Shown here: positions 52,699 to 61,355 of the stretch, piece after piece
Position numbering within the stretch: position 1 is the stretch's first letter
How the letters are laid out: the number at the start of each line of letters is the position of its first letter
Source: Glutamicibacter soli
GTDB taxonomy: Bacteria > Actinomycetota > Actinomycetes > Actinomycetales > Micrococcaceae
DNA length: 64,000 bases
Reading direction: 5' to 3'
Assembly: GCF_003309065.1 (NCBI RefSeq)
Contig: NZ_POAF01000007.1
Location: forward strand, 207,123-271,122
Position numbers and translations under genes: made by a program
Notes under the pieces: generated by a model
Databases searched by the model: none
Told to the model about the DNA's origin: nothing
What the model saw: only the letters and a program-made list of their open reading frames with translations

Positions 52699-54282
52699 AT
52701 GGGTATCAGAGATATTTTCGAGAATGACGACGACTCCCACCGCCTCCCGATTGAAGCACCGGGGTTGAGGGACACCGTCCAAACGACAGGTACATGGGGC
52801 GCGGCTATTCAGCGTCAGAAGTACTTCACCGGTCCCCTGGAAGTGCTGACCGAACTCAATAAGCAGATGCCTGCCCAAGACCTGGCCGTCGGGCTAGACC
52901 AACTGGCCATGCTTAGCAGGCTCCGCAGCATGCTGGATGCTAGCGAGGCAGTCCTCATGGCGGACACCTACGAACTCTTCGCGCGAGGTGTCGCTCTCCA
53001 ATCCAACGGCGACAACCGCATTCAAGCAGAGGACGAACCTACCCCTGAACAACTTGCGGAAATGGGTGTCTTCGCCGACGACATTCTGGCGAATTTGTCT
53101 GCAGGCTACTATCGCGTCACCCCACATGACCAAGAAATAGCACGCTCCTCGTTTGTTGCCGAAGCATCCATCGCCATGAGAGATACAGACAATCACATTT
53201 CCAATAAACTCATCATGGCTGAAGGTTTGCGGCATCTATGCCTTGAAACCTTGAATGCGTTGAGCGCCGGTGAAATTACAACTCAGACCGCGCGCGAGAT
53301 CATCAAAAATGCTCAGGACCTCGAAACTGAAGACGTGCACCGCATGGAAGAACTCCTGCTGCCATTTGCCAAACACGCCAGCGATTCGGCCGTCCGGCAA
53401 CGGGCACGCCGGCTTCACGAAAAGATGCACCCGAAGCCAATCGACGAACGCCACAAAGATGCAAAAGAAACCCGGGATCTGCGTTGGTGGATGGAGAAAG
53501 ACGGTATGGCGGTCGCGCAACTTCGCGGCCCAGCGGAAGATATCATTTCAGTGGTAAACACCGTCGAACATCATGTCGTTTCAAACGTCGATCCCGAAGA
53601 TCCCCGAACACGCGGTCAATTAAGATACGACACACTGAGGGACGCCTTGCTGGACGGTTGGCCGGAGGGCGGCGGCAGTACGCTGAAAACCAAGGTGGCC
53701 GTAACGATTCCGGCTGTCGAGATGCTGGCAGATCCTCGAAAGGCCTTGGCAGACCTCGAAGGATACGGTCCAATCCCGATTGGAACGGCTTTGAAGCTGG
53801 CGGCGGATGCCCCGTCGATGCTTCGATTGCTGACTGACCCGTGGAGCGGCGCCGTTATCGACGTCGACCGCAAGAAGTACCGCCCACCGCAAGCTCTTCG
53901 AGACCTGCTTAGATTCCGGGATACGCAGTGCCAGTTCCCGGGATGCAACCGCTTGCCAGAGCGATCCGAAGTTGAACACATCGATGACTGGGCCAAAGGC
54001 GGCGGAACCAACCGCACCAACACCAAGCTTTGCTGCAAACGACATCAGATGTTCAAGCACGCTTTGGGCTGGAACTACACTTACCTCCCCGATGGCTCAG
54101 TCATGTGGCGCACTCCTCATGGGCAGACATGCATCGAAATTCCAGGATCAGTGACGAGCGTTCAGAACTTCGATTTCAACGCAGATCGCACCCCGCAACG
54201 TCTCGACATCGAGCTCACAGACCGCGTAAGGAAAGTTCTGGGGTACGAATTCGAAGAACCGCCTGAAGTAGACGCGAACTAG
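52699..54282 (+). CDS. DUF222 / HNH endonuclease domain protein (13E12 type)
   Basis: 527 residues. A long DUF222 region (about 60-380; VGLDQLAMLSRLRSMLDASE, WWMEKDGMAVAQLRGPAEDI) precedes a C-terminal HNH at about 405-455: CQFPGCNRLPERSEVEHIDD then WAKGGGTNRTNTKLCCKRHQ. The usual DH is EH and HH is HQ here, so nuclease activity is uncertain. This family is multicopy and mobile-like in Actinobacteria. Codon use is less GC-biased than in neighbours, a sign of transfer. Confidence 0.88.
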   Translation: MGIRDIFENDDDSHRLPIEAPGLRDTVQTTGTWGAAIQRQKYFTGPLEVLTELNKQMPAQDLAVGLDQLAMLSRLRSMLDASEAVLMADTYELFARGVALQSNGDNRIQAEDEPTPEQLAEMGVFADDILANLSAGYYRVTPHDQEIARSSFVAEASIAMRDTDNHISNKLIMAEGLRHLCLETLNALSAGEITTQTAREIIKNAQDLETEDVHRMEELLLPFAKHASDSAVRQRARRLHEKMHPKPIDERHKDAKETRDLRWWMEKDGMAVAQLRGPAEDIISVVNTVEHHVVSNVDPEDPRTRGQLRYDTLRDALLDGWPEGGGSTLKTKVAVTIPAVEMLADPRKALADLEGYGPIPIGTALKLAADAPSMLRLLTDPWSGAVIDVDRKKYRPPQALRDLLRFRDTQCQFPGCNRLPERSEVEHIDDWAKGGGTNRTNTKLCCKRHQMFKHALGWNYTYLPDGSVMWRTPHGQTCIEIPGSVTSVQNFDFNADRTPQRLDIELTDRVRKVLGYEFEEPPEVDAN

Positions 54283-54367
54283 CTCTTGCGAGTTTCCAAA
54301 ACAGGATTGTTGCCCCGTTCCACAGCCTCACATCGTCGAGCCTACGTATGGATTCAAGGCAGAAAAC

Positions 54368-54387
54368 AACATGTCAATTGACATGTT
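54368..54387. repeat. Perfect 20-base palindrome
   Basis: Two ten-base halves, AACATGTCAA and TTGACATGTT, without spacer. Possible protein-binding site 86 bases after the HNH gene. Confidence 0.6.
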
Positions 54388-54435
54388 CGTGTGCTTTGGA
54401 TTCGGTTCAGCGCCGCGAGTAGTTGCCATCCTCGC

Positions 54436-55067
54436 ATGAACGAATTATTGATTCAATGGACGGCGGCAGTTCGCCTACGGTTTCTGCATTTTCTCTGATC
54501 GAGCAAAAGCGACCTGCTAAATGAACAAAAATTCTGTTCATTTCCACCGCGTTATTAGTTGTCGCCGACTCTAGTCATTTGCCGCAACCCTGCAGGGTTC
54601 ACCAATATCAGGTTGGACAACTCGCCGCTTTAAGAGCACGGCACACCATCCACCCACATCCCCCGCCGGCACTGTTGTGAACAATTATTCTGTTCACTTT
54701 CCGCCATCACGCGCTCTGGATTTGAATTATCGTCATGTTCGGGTCGCATGGATTCCTGAAAGATAGGTCCGGAGTGCTGAGATCCAGAAGTAAGTAGATG
54801 CACCGCGTAAATCCAACTCCCTGGCAACAGCGGATTGCAGCATGAGCATTATTTTTGTTCATCGGCAGGACGGGGCTCTCGGATCGCCAATTGCCGGACG
54901 TTCCCCAGAGCGTCTCGAATGCACGGCGAACCGGCAGCTCGGGCGCTGGCTTTCCCCACCCGCCCTGCGCATCGCCTGTTTCAGGTGCTACGAGGGATAC
55001 CTGATATTCGGGCGTCGTGCCGGTCAGCGAAGCGCTCCTACAGGAACTGAACACATTTTCTGTTCAT
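54436..55067. repeat. Array of five related 21-base dyads
   Basis: Units at 54436-54456 (degenerate), 54521-54541, 54677-54697, 54842-54862 and 55047-55067. Consensus is NTGAACA, seven AT-rich bases, TGTTCAY. Arms covary in the second and third units only in part: GTGAACA/TGTTCAC in one, ATGAGCA/TGTTCAT in another. The first and last are both followed by a CGGCAGTTCGC segment, so the repeated unit extends to about 45 bases. Intervals are 85, 156, 165 and 205 bases. Confidence 0.7.
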
Positions 55068-55382
55068 TTTTCACCGGCAGTTCGCTTGTGGTCCATGGCG
55101 ACGTCTCCACGTATTCGATCCGCCACGCCACGATAAAAGCATCTTGGCAGGCACGGGCAAACTGAGATGAACACCGTGGAAATCGCACACAAACCGAGAT
55201 ATTTACCAGTGCCCAATCGACGTTTGGATCGTATGCCTCTAGCTCCTCGCGTTACGGCACCGCGAAGAATTAAATCACTTGTCGAAACCCGCGGAATCGC
55301 TGGAGTTGGGAGCCCTTGGTCCGGTCCCGGAAAACAATTGTGGATTGCCATCTTGACAGTCCCTGAGATTGAGAGCACACTG

Positions 55383-55417
55383 ATCGTATACGATTTGATG
55401 TACGAGATCATGTACGA
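55383..55417. promoter_or_regulatory. Candidate GntR operator of the hpa operon
   Basis: ATCGTATACGAT (55383-55394), a perfect palindrome of the GT-N-AC type favoured by FadR-family regulators, followed by direct repeats ATGTACGA at 55398-55405 and 55410-55417. It lies 21-55 bases before the first hpa gene. Confidence 0.55.
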
Positions 55418-55437
55418 CGAAAGTGGGCAATTCACCG

Positions 55438-56940
55438 ATGAGCACTCCGATTCCGGTCACCGAGGAAACCTTCAGCCAGGCAGGAAAGGTTCTGGCCGTA
55501 CACCTGAGCTACTCTTCGCGTGCAGCGCAGCGCGGTCGCACCCCGAAGTTCCCGAGCTACTTCATGAAGGCTTCCAGCTCCCTGGCTGCCACCAACGGCA
55601 CCGTTGAGCGCCCGGCCGGCACCGAGCTGTTGGCTTTTGAAGGTGAGATCGCACTGATCATCGGCAAGGCAGCCCGCCGCGTCTCCGTCGAGGATGCCTG
55701 GAGCTACGTCGGCTCCATCACCGCATCGAACGACCTGGGCGTGCACGACATGAAGTACGCGGACAAGGGATCGAACATCCGCTCCAAGTCCGGCGACGGC
55801 TACACCCCGCTGGGTCCTATGGCACTTGACGCCGCTTCGGTCGACCCTGCCAAGCTGCGCGTGCAGACCTGGGTCAACGGCGTCATCGCCCAGGACGCAG
55901 ACACCTCCGAGCTGCTGTTCTCCTTCGCGCAGATCGTTGCAGACCTGTCCCAGCAGATGACCCTGCTGCCCGGCGACATCATCCTGACCGGCACCCCTGC
56001 CGGGTCCACCGTCTTCTTCCCGGGCGACATCGTCGAGGTTGAGGTCACCGACCTCGTCTCCGGTGCCACCACCGGCAAGCTGAAGACCACCGCAGTGGAA
56101 GGCACCGCTACCTTCGCTGACTTTGGCAACCAGCCAAAGGTCAACGAAAAGGACAAGGAAGACGCCTACGGCGACCGCGAGTCCGCCGGCCTGGCTCCGA
56201 AGCTGACCGGCAAGGACGTGCTGACCGACGCCATCCGCGAGCAGCTGGCCTCCGTCGCGACCGCAACCCTGTCCGGCACCATGCGCAAGCACGGCATGAA
56301 CAACGTGAACATCGAGGTTTCCGGCGCCACCAAGGGCATGCAGCGCGTGATCGGCACCGCCGCCACCCTGCGCTACATCCCGAACCGCGAAGACCTGTTC
56401 AAGGCCCACGGCGGCGGCTACAACATGCAGAAGCAGGCCATCGACGCGGTCAAGGACGGCGAGATCCTGGTCATGGAGGCCCGCGGCGAGACCGGTTCGG
56501 CCACTTTGGGCGACATCCTGGCACTGCGTTCGCAGCAGCTCGGCGCCGCGGCCATCATCTCCGACGGCGGCGTGCGCGACCTGGATGCCGTGAGCAACCT
56601 GGATATCCCGGTCTTCCACAACGGGCCGCACCCGGCAGTCCTCGGCCGCAAGCATGTGGCCTGGGACCGCGATATCACCGTCGCCTGCGGCGGAGTCTCG
56701 GTGCAGCCGGGCGACGTGATCGTGGCCGATTCCGACGGCATCGTGGTGATCCCGCCGGCCATGGTCGAGCAGATCGCCGCCGAGGCGGCGGCCACCGAGG
56801 AGAACGACGAGTTCATCTTCGCTATGGTCAAGCGCGGCCACGGCATCGAGGGCCTGTTCCCGATGAACGCCGAGTGGAAGACCAAGTTCAATGCCTGGAA
56901 GGATGCAGGCAGCCCGGACCTGGACTCATGGGCGCTGTAA
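55438..56940 (+). CDS. hpaG: FAH-domain isomerase/decarboxylase fused to an RraA-like aldolase domain
   Basis: 500 residues. Residues about 18-230 form a fumarylacetoacetate-hydrolase fold with metal ligands in FEGEIALIIG (E68, E70) and SNDLGVHD (D99), the same spacing as in HpaG. This domain should convert 5-carboxymethyl-2-oxo-hex-3-ene-1,7-dioate in homoprotocatechuate breakdown. Residues about 258-470 form an RraA/HMG-CHA-aldolase-like domain with GSATLGDILALRSQQLGAAA then IISDGGVRDLDA, keeping the R380-D381 pair that binds substrate and metal in class II pyruvate aldolases. The ATG at 55438 gives MSTPIPV; a start at 55423 is possible. The gene overlaps the regulator start (TAATG). The fusion is unusual: E. 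coli HpaG has two FAH-like domains. Confidence 0.85.
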   Translation: MSTPIPVTEETFSQAGKVLAVHLSYSSRAAQRGRTPKFPSYFMKASSSLAATNGTVERPAGTELLAFEGEIALIIGKAARRVSVEDAWSYVGSITASNDLGVHDMKYADKGSNIRSKSGDGYTPLGPMALDAASVDPAKLRVQTWVNGVIAQDADTSELLFSFAQIVADLSQQMTLLPGDIILTGTPAGSTVFFPGDIVEVEVTDLVSGATTGKLKTTAVEGTATFADFGNQPKVNEKDKEDAYGDRESAGLAPKLTGKDVLTDAIREQLASVATATLSGTMRKHGMNNVNIEVSGATKGMQRVIGTAATLRYIPNREDLFKAHGGGYNMQKQAIDAVKDGEILVMEARGETGSATLGDILALRSQQLGAAAIISDGGVRDLDAVSNLDIPVFHNGPHPAVLGRKHVAWDRDITVACGGVSVQPGDVIVADSDGIVVIPPAMVEQIAAEAAATEENDEFIFAMVKRGHGIEGLFPMNAEWKTKFNAWKDAGSPDLDSWAL

Positions 56941-57599
56941 TGACCGCTTCCAAGTCCGAGGCCGCCTACCAGCTGGTCTCCGAGCGCATCGTCAATGGCG
57001 CCTACTCCCCGGGCTACCGCCTGGTGCTGGGCACCATTGCCGACGAACTGGGCTGCTCCGTGGTCCCGGTGCGCGAGGCGATCCGCCGGCTGGAGGCTGA
57101 AGGGCTGGTGCACTTCACCCGCAACGTCGGGGCGACCGTCGCCCACGTGGATTCCACGCTCTACCTGCACACCATGCAGACGCTGATGATCATCGAACCG
57201 GCCGCCACCGCACTGGCAGCCGACGCGATGGACGCCGCGTGGCTGGCCGAAGCGCGCAAGCTGAACGATGCGATGCGCCAGTGCCTTGAGGACTTCGATC
57301 CGGTCGCGTTCACCCGCATGAACACCGAGTTCCACAAGCTGCTCTACGGCCAGTGCCCTAACCCGCACATCCTGGACCTGGTCCAGCGCGGCTGGCGCCG
57401 ACTGGCGGCCATGCGGGCCAGCTCCTTCACTCACATCCCGTCACGGGCCAAGGCCAGTGTCCAGGAGCACGAGGCGTTGCTGGAGCTGATCGCGAACCAC
57501 GCCACCCCGGCGCAGATCGAGACTGCATGCCGCGCGCACCGCGCGAACACGCTGAACGCGTACCTGGCTTCGGCCGGAATGCCGCCCAGCGCCATCTAG
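56940..57599 (+). CDS. GntR-family (FadR/FCD) regulator of the hpa operon
   Basis: 219 residues. Winged helix at about 8-70 (IVNGAYSPGYRLVLGTIADE then LGCSVVPVREAIRRLEAEGL) and an FCD ligand domain with metal-binding NTEFHKLL and EHEALLELIANH. Likely represses the operon until a pathway intermediate is bound. It is unusual in lying inside the operon, between hpaG and hpaE. Its target is probably the palindrome at 55383. Confidence 0.9.
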   Translation: MTASKSEAAYQLVSERIVNGAYSPGYRLVLGTIADELGCSVVPVREAIRRLEAEGLVHFTRNVGATVAHVDSTLYLHTMQTLMIIEPAATALAADAMDAAWLAEARKLNDAMRQCLEDFDPVAFTRMNTEFHKLLYGQCPNPHILDLVQRGWRRLAAMRASSFTHIPSRAKASVQEHEALLELIANHATPAQIETACRAHRANTLNAYLASAGMPPSAI

Positions 57600-57651
57600 A
57601 AAACTTATCCCGCACCAATTTTTCACACCGCACGAAAGGAAATGCCCGCTG

Positions 57652-59157
57652 ATGAGCAAGCACTTCGTTCCAGAAAATCTGCCGGCCAAGATCCAGCACT
57701 ACATCAATGGCGAATTCGTCGATTCCATTGGCGGCGAGACCTTCGAGGTCCTGGACCCGGTGACCAACACCGCGTACACCACCGCCGCAGCCGGCCAGAA
57801 GGCCGACATCGACGCCGCCGTGGCCGCTGCCACCGAGGCATTCAAGAACGGCCCATGGCCGAAGATGAAGGCCCGCGAGCGCGCCAACGTGCTGTACAAG
57901 ATCGCCGACGCGGTCGTTGCCCAGCAGGACCGCCTGGCCGAGATGGAAACCTTCGACACCGGCCTGCCGATCACCCAGGCCAAGGGCCAGGCCCAGCGCG
58001 CCGCGGAGAACTTCCGCTTCTTCGCCGACTTGATCGTCGCCCAGCACGACACCGCGCTGAAGGTGCCGGGCACCCAGATCAACTACGTGAACCGCAAGCC
58101 GATCGGCGTCGCAGGCCTGATCACCCCGTGGAACACCCCGTTCATGCTGGAGTCCTGGAAGCTCGCCCCGTCGATCGCTTCGGGCTGCACAGTCGTGCTC
58201 AAGCCTGCCGAGTTCACCCCGCTGTCCGCTTCGCTGTGGGCCACCATCTTCGAGGAAGCCGGCCTGCCGAAGGGCGTCTTCAACCTGGTCAACGGCATGG
58301 GCGAAGACGCAGGCGACGCGCTGGTCAAGCACCCGGACGTCCCGCTGATCTCCTTCACCGGCGAGTCCTCCACCGGCCAGCTGATCTTCCGAAACTGCGC
58401 CGAGAACCTCAAGGGCATGTCGATGGAGCTGGGCGGCAAGTCCCCTGCCATCGTGTTCGACGACGCCGACTTCGACGCGGCCATCGACTCCACCCTGTTC
58501 GGCGTCTTCTCGCTGAACGGCGAGCGTTGCACCGCCGGCAGCCGCATCCTCGTCCAGCGCGGCATCTACGAGAAGTTCGTGGAGGCCTACGCGGCCCGCG
58601 CCAAGAACATCAAGGTCGGCGATCCGCACGATCCGGCCACCCAGGTCGGCGCGCTGGTGCACCCTGAGCACTACGACAAGGTCATGAGCTACGTCGAGAT
58701 CGGCAAGTCCGAAGGCCGCCTGGTGGCTGGCGGCGGACGCCCGGAGAACCTGCCCGAGGGCCAGGAGAACGGTTCCTACGTCGCACCGACCGTGTTCGCC
58801 GACGTCGCCCCGGATGCCCGCATCTTCCAGGAAGAGATCTTCGGCCCGGTTGTCGCCATCACCCCGTTCGACACCGACGAGGAAGCCCTTCAGCTGGCGA
58901 ACAACACCCGCTACGGCCTTGCTGCCTACGTGTGGACCAACGACCTGAAGCGCGCGCACAACTTCGCGCAGGACATCGAAGCCGGCATGGTCTGGCTGAA
59001 CTCGCACAACGTGCGCGATTTGCGCAGCCCGTTCGGCGGCGTGAAGGCTTCGGGCCTGGGCCACGAAGGCGGCTACCGCTCGATCGACTTCTACACCGAC
59101 CAGCAGGCAGTGCACATCACCCTGGGCGATGTCCACACCCCGAAGTTCGGCGCCTAA
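57652..59157 (+). CDS. hpaE: 5-carboxymethyl-2-hydroxymuconate semialdehyde dehydrogenase
   Basis: 501 residues. Aldehyde-dehydrogenase motifs: LITPWNTPFMLESWKLAPSI, SFTGESSTGQ, MELGGKSPAIVF (catalytic Glu), and FSLNGERCTAGSRILVQRG (catalytic Cys). Oxidises the ring-cleavage product of HpaD with NAD. ATG at 57652 with AAAGGAAA upstream; 33 bases before hpaD. Confidence 0.93.
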   Translation: MSKHFVPENLPAKIQHYINGEFVDSIGGETFEVLDPVTNTAYTTAAAGQKADIDAAVAAATEAFKNGPWPKMKARERANVLYKIADAVVAQQDRLAEMETFDTGLPITQAKGQAQRAAENFRFFADLIVAQHDTALKVPGTQINYVNRKPIGVAGLITPWNTPFMLESWKLAPSIASGCTVVLKPAEFTPLSASLWATIFEEAGLPKGVFNLVNGMGEDAGDALVKHPDVPLISFTGESSTGQLIFRNCAENLKGMSMELGGKSPAIVFDDADFDAAIDSTLFGVFSLNGERCTAGSRILVQRGIYEKFVEAYAARAKNIKVGDPHDPATQVGALVHPEHYDKVMSYVEIGKSEGRLVAGGGRPENLPEGQENGSYVAPTVFADVAPDARIFQEEIFGPVVAITPFDTDEEALQLANNTRYGLAAYVWTNDLKRAHNFAQDIEAGMVWLNSHNVRDLRSPFGGVKASGLGHEGGYRSIDFYTDQQAVHITLGDVHTPKFGA

Positions 59158-59190
59158 CCACAAAATTTCTGCTTGCAAAGGAGCAACCCA

Positions 59191-60288
59191 ATGAGCAACG
59201 AAATCCCCAAGCCAGTCGCACCAGCACCGGATATCCTGCGCTGCGCCTACGCTGAACTGGTCGTCACCGACCTGGCCAAGTCCCGCAACTTCTACGTGGA
59301 CGTCCTGGGCCTGCACGTGTCCTACGAGGACGAGAACCAGATCTACCTGCGCTCCTTCGAGGAGTTCATCCACCACAACCTGGTGCTGACCAAGGGCCCG
59401 GTGGCCGCGCTGAAGGCCATGGCATTCCGCGTGCGCACCCCTGAGGACGTCGACAAGGCCGAGGCCTACTACCAGGAGCTGGGCTGCCGCACCGAGCGCC
59501 GCAAGGACGGCTTCGTCAAGGGCATCGGCGACGCCCTGCGCGTCGAGGATCCGCTGGGCTTCCCGTACGAGTTCTTCTTCGAGACCACCCACGTCGAGCG
59601 CCTGCACATGCGCTACGACCTGTACTCGGCCGGCGAGCTGGTCCGCCTGGACCACTTCAACCAGGTGACCCCGGACGTTCCGCGCGGCCGCAAGTACCTC
59701 GAAGACCTGGGCTTCCGCGTCACCGAGGACATCCAGGACGACGAGGGCACCACCTACGCAGCCTGGATGCACCGCAAGGGCACCGTGCACGACACCGCGC
59801 TGACCGGCGGCAACGGCCCGCGCCTGCACCACGTGGCCTTCTCCACCCACGAGAAGCACAACATCATCCAGATCTGCGACAAGATGGGCGCCCTGCGCAT
59901 CTCGGACCGCATCGAGCGCGGCCCGGGCCGCCACGGCGTGTCCAACGCGTTCTACCTGTACATCCTGGATCCTGACGACCACCGCATCGAGATCTACACC
60001 CAGGACTACTACACCGGCGATCCGGACAACCCGACCATCACCTGGAACGTCCACGATAACCAGCGCCGCGACTGGTGGGGCAACCCGGTTGTGCCTTCGT
60101 GGTACACCGAGGCCTCCAAGGTCCTGGACCTGGACGGCAACGTGCAGGAAATCATCGAGCGCACCGACGACTCCGAACTGGAAGTCACCATCGGCGCCGA
60201 CGGCTTCTCCTACACCCGCGCCGGCGACGAGGACGGCTCGTACCACGGCCAGGCTTCGAAGGGCTTCAAGCTGGGCAACCAGCTCTAA
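59191..60288 (+). CDS. hpaD: Homoprotocatechuate 2,3-dioxygenase (MndD type)
   Basis: 365 residues, the length of Arthrobacter MndD and Brevibacterium HPCD. Two vicinal-oxygen-chelate halves. Metal ligands H155 (VRLDHFNQ), H214 (LHHVAFS) and E267 (HRIEIYT) and the second-sphere residues N157, H200, R243, H248 and Y257 fall exactly at the reference positions. Extradiol cleavage of 3,4-dihydroxyphenylacetate next to the ring hydroxyls. The metal (Fe or Mn) cannot be told from sequence. ATG at 59191 with AAAGGAG. Followed by a terminator. Confidence 0.97.
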   Translation: MSNEIPKPVAPAPDILRCAYAELVVTDLAKSRNFYVDVLGLHVSYEDENQIYLRSFEEFIHHNLVLTKGPVAALKAMAFRVRTPEDVDKAEAYYQELGCRTERRKDGFVKGIGDALRVEDPLGFPYEFFFETTHVERLHMRYDLYSAGELVRLDHFNQVTPDVPRGRKYLEDLGFRVTEDIQDDEGTTYAAWMHRKGTVHDTALTGGNGPRLHHVAFSTHEKHNIIQICDKMGALRISDRIERGPGRHGVSNAFYLYILDPDDHRIEIYTQDYYTGDPDNPTITWNVHDNQRRDWWGNPVVPSWYTEASKVLDLDGNVQEIIERTDDSELEVTIGADGFSYTRAGDEDGSYHGQASKGFKLGNQL

Positions 60289-60328
60289 ACCCTTCGCGCG
60301 AATGCAGCCCTTCCCTGGCTGCTACGTG

Positions 60329-60372
60329 AAGAACTGCGGTTCGCACACTGTGCGAACCGCAGTTCTTTTTTG
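60329..60372 (+). terminator. Rho-independent terminator after hpaD
   Basis: AAGAACTGCGGTTCGCACA and its complement, ending in TTCTTTTTT. Ends the hpa operon. Confidence 0.88.
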
Positions 60373-60400
60373 CATCCCGGGGCCCGCAATCCCGGGCGGC

Positions 60401-60694
60401 TCAGGATTCCAGCGGGGCCAGCCGCCCGATCTGACGGCCCTGCGCGTCGCTGATGACCAGCTGCCCGTCGACCTGACGCGCGCTGGCCAATCTTGAGAGC
60501 CAGGTGTCCACCCCCTGGCAATACATCATGGTGCTGGCCATCTGCGAGAACAGATAGCCGTCCCCCTCACGGCTCCACGAGCCCATGAGCCGGTTGCAGC
60601 CATCCGAACCGCTGGCCCGGCCGTCTTCCCAGAGCACCAGCGAGGGCTGTCCTGCGGCCTCGCTCCCCCACTGCGCGATCATCTTTTCATCCAT
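60401..60694 (-). CDS. META-domain (HslJ-like) small protein
   Basis: 97 residues. LVLWEDGRASGSDGCNRLMG then SWSREGDGYLFSQMASTMMYCQG is the META/HslJ core with the GxxGCNR motif. No signal peptide is visible. HslJ proteins are linked to heat-inducible novobiocin resistance in E. coli, but the mechanism is unknown. ATG at 60694. Confidence 0.75.
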   Translation of the reverse strand: MDEKMIAQWGSEAAGQPSLVLWEDGRASGSDGCNRLMGSWSREGDGYLFSQMASTMMYCQGVDTWLSRLASARQVDGQLVISDAQGRQIGRLAPLES

Positions 60695-60834
60695 ACCACC
60701 GAGGGTAGTCCCCGTGCCCGGGCTTCCGCCGAATCGACCCCGGGTGTCGCACCGACTTGCTAGCGTGGGACCCAGGAGAAATTCTGCATCCCAAGCCCCG
60801 GCATCCCAAACCCGGGCAACCCAGGAGGAGCGCA

Positions 60835-61311
60835 ATGGACAACCGGCAGCCGGCAACAAGCCGGGAAGACGTGGTGGCGTTGGCCCGCGCCATCGCCGCC
60901 AAGGCCCACCAGGGCCAGACGGACAAGCTCGGCGCCGCCTATATCGGCCACCCGGCCCGGGTCGCCGAGCATGCCCGGCGCCTTGGCGGCGACGAGTACG
61001 CGGTGGCCGCGGCATGGCTGCACGACGTCATCGAGGACTGCGAGGTGAGCGCCACGGACCTTTCCGCAGCCGGCATCCCCCGGGAGGTCTGCGATGCCGT
61101 GGTGCTGCTGAGCAAACGGCCCGGGCAGAGCCTGGAAGAGTATTGCACCGGGGTGTTGGCCAACCCGCTGGCGCTGCTGGTCAAGCGCGCCGACCTGGCC
61201 GACAACACCGACCCGGAACGCACCAGCCTGCTGCCGGAACACACCCGGGCGCGGCTGGCGGCCAAGTACGCGCGCACTGCGCAACTGCTGGGTGTTCGGC
61301 CGGAACATTGA
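60835..61311 (+). CDS. HD-domain hydrolase resembling small (p)ppGpp hydrolases (MESH1-like)
   Basis: 158 residues. The order of motifs matches the RelA/SpoT hydrolase fold: YIGHPARVAEHA (H39), AAAWLHDVIEDCE (H63, D64, E67, D68), VKRADLADNTD (D120, N124). This is the full metal set, with no synthetase domain. Human MESH1 and bacterial small alarmone hydrolases have this plan. Some relatives act on other nucleotides. ATG at 60835 with AGGAGGAG. Separate from, but next to, a phosphoribosyltransferase. Confidence 0.72.
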   Translation: MDNRQPATSREDVVALARAIAAKAHQGQTDKLGAAYIGHPARVAEHARRLGGDEYAVAAAWLHDVIEDCEVSATDLSAAGIPREVCDAVVLLSKRPGQSLEEYCTGVLANPLALLVKRADLADNTDPERTSLLPEHTRARLAAKYARTAQLLGVRPEH

Positions 61312-61355
61312 CGCAGGAGCATTGACTTTGTGATGCTTTGGGCAAGACTGGGAGC

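Larger units (their letters stand above)
54283..55437. other. AT-rich non-coding island before the hpa operon
   Basis: About 1.15 kb without a supportable gene; short frames lack ribosome sites and known features. It holds a 20-base palindrome, five related 21-base dyads and, at its right end, a likely operator for the hpa operon. Confidence 0.55.

Noticed and set aside
54436..55067. CRISPR-like array
   Set aside because: Units are palindromic, spacing varies from 85 to 205 bases and there are no cas genes.
54436..55067. SOS/LexA boxes
   Set aside because: The arms GAAC and GTTC are nine bases apart, whereas the Gram-positive box has four.
55167..55607. 146-codon frame overlapping the start of the hpaG fusion
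   Set aside because: Its second half is the hpaG coding region in another phase, and its first half has no known features.
57427..60246. Very long minus-strand open frame opposite hpaE and hpaD
   Set aside because: It is the antisense of genes with perfect catalytic motifs. Its protein is low-complexity Gly/Ala/Val/Arg, as expected from high-GC third-position bias.
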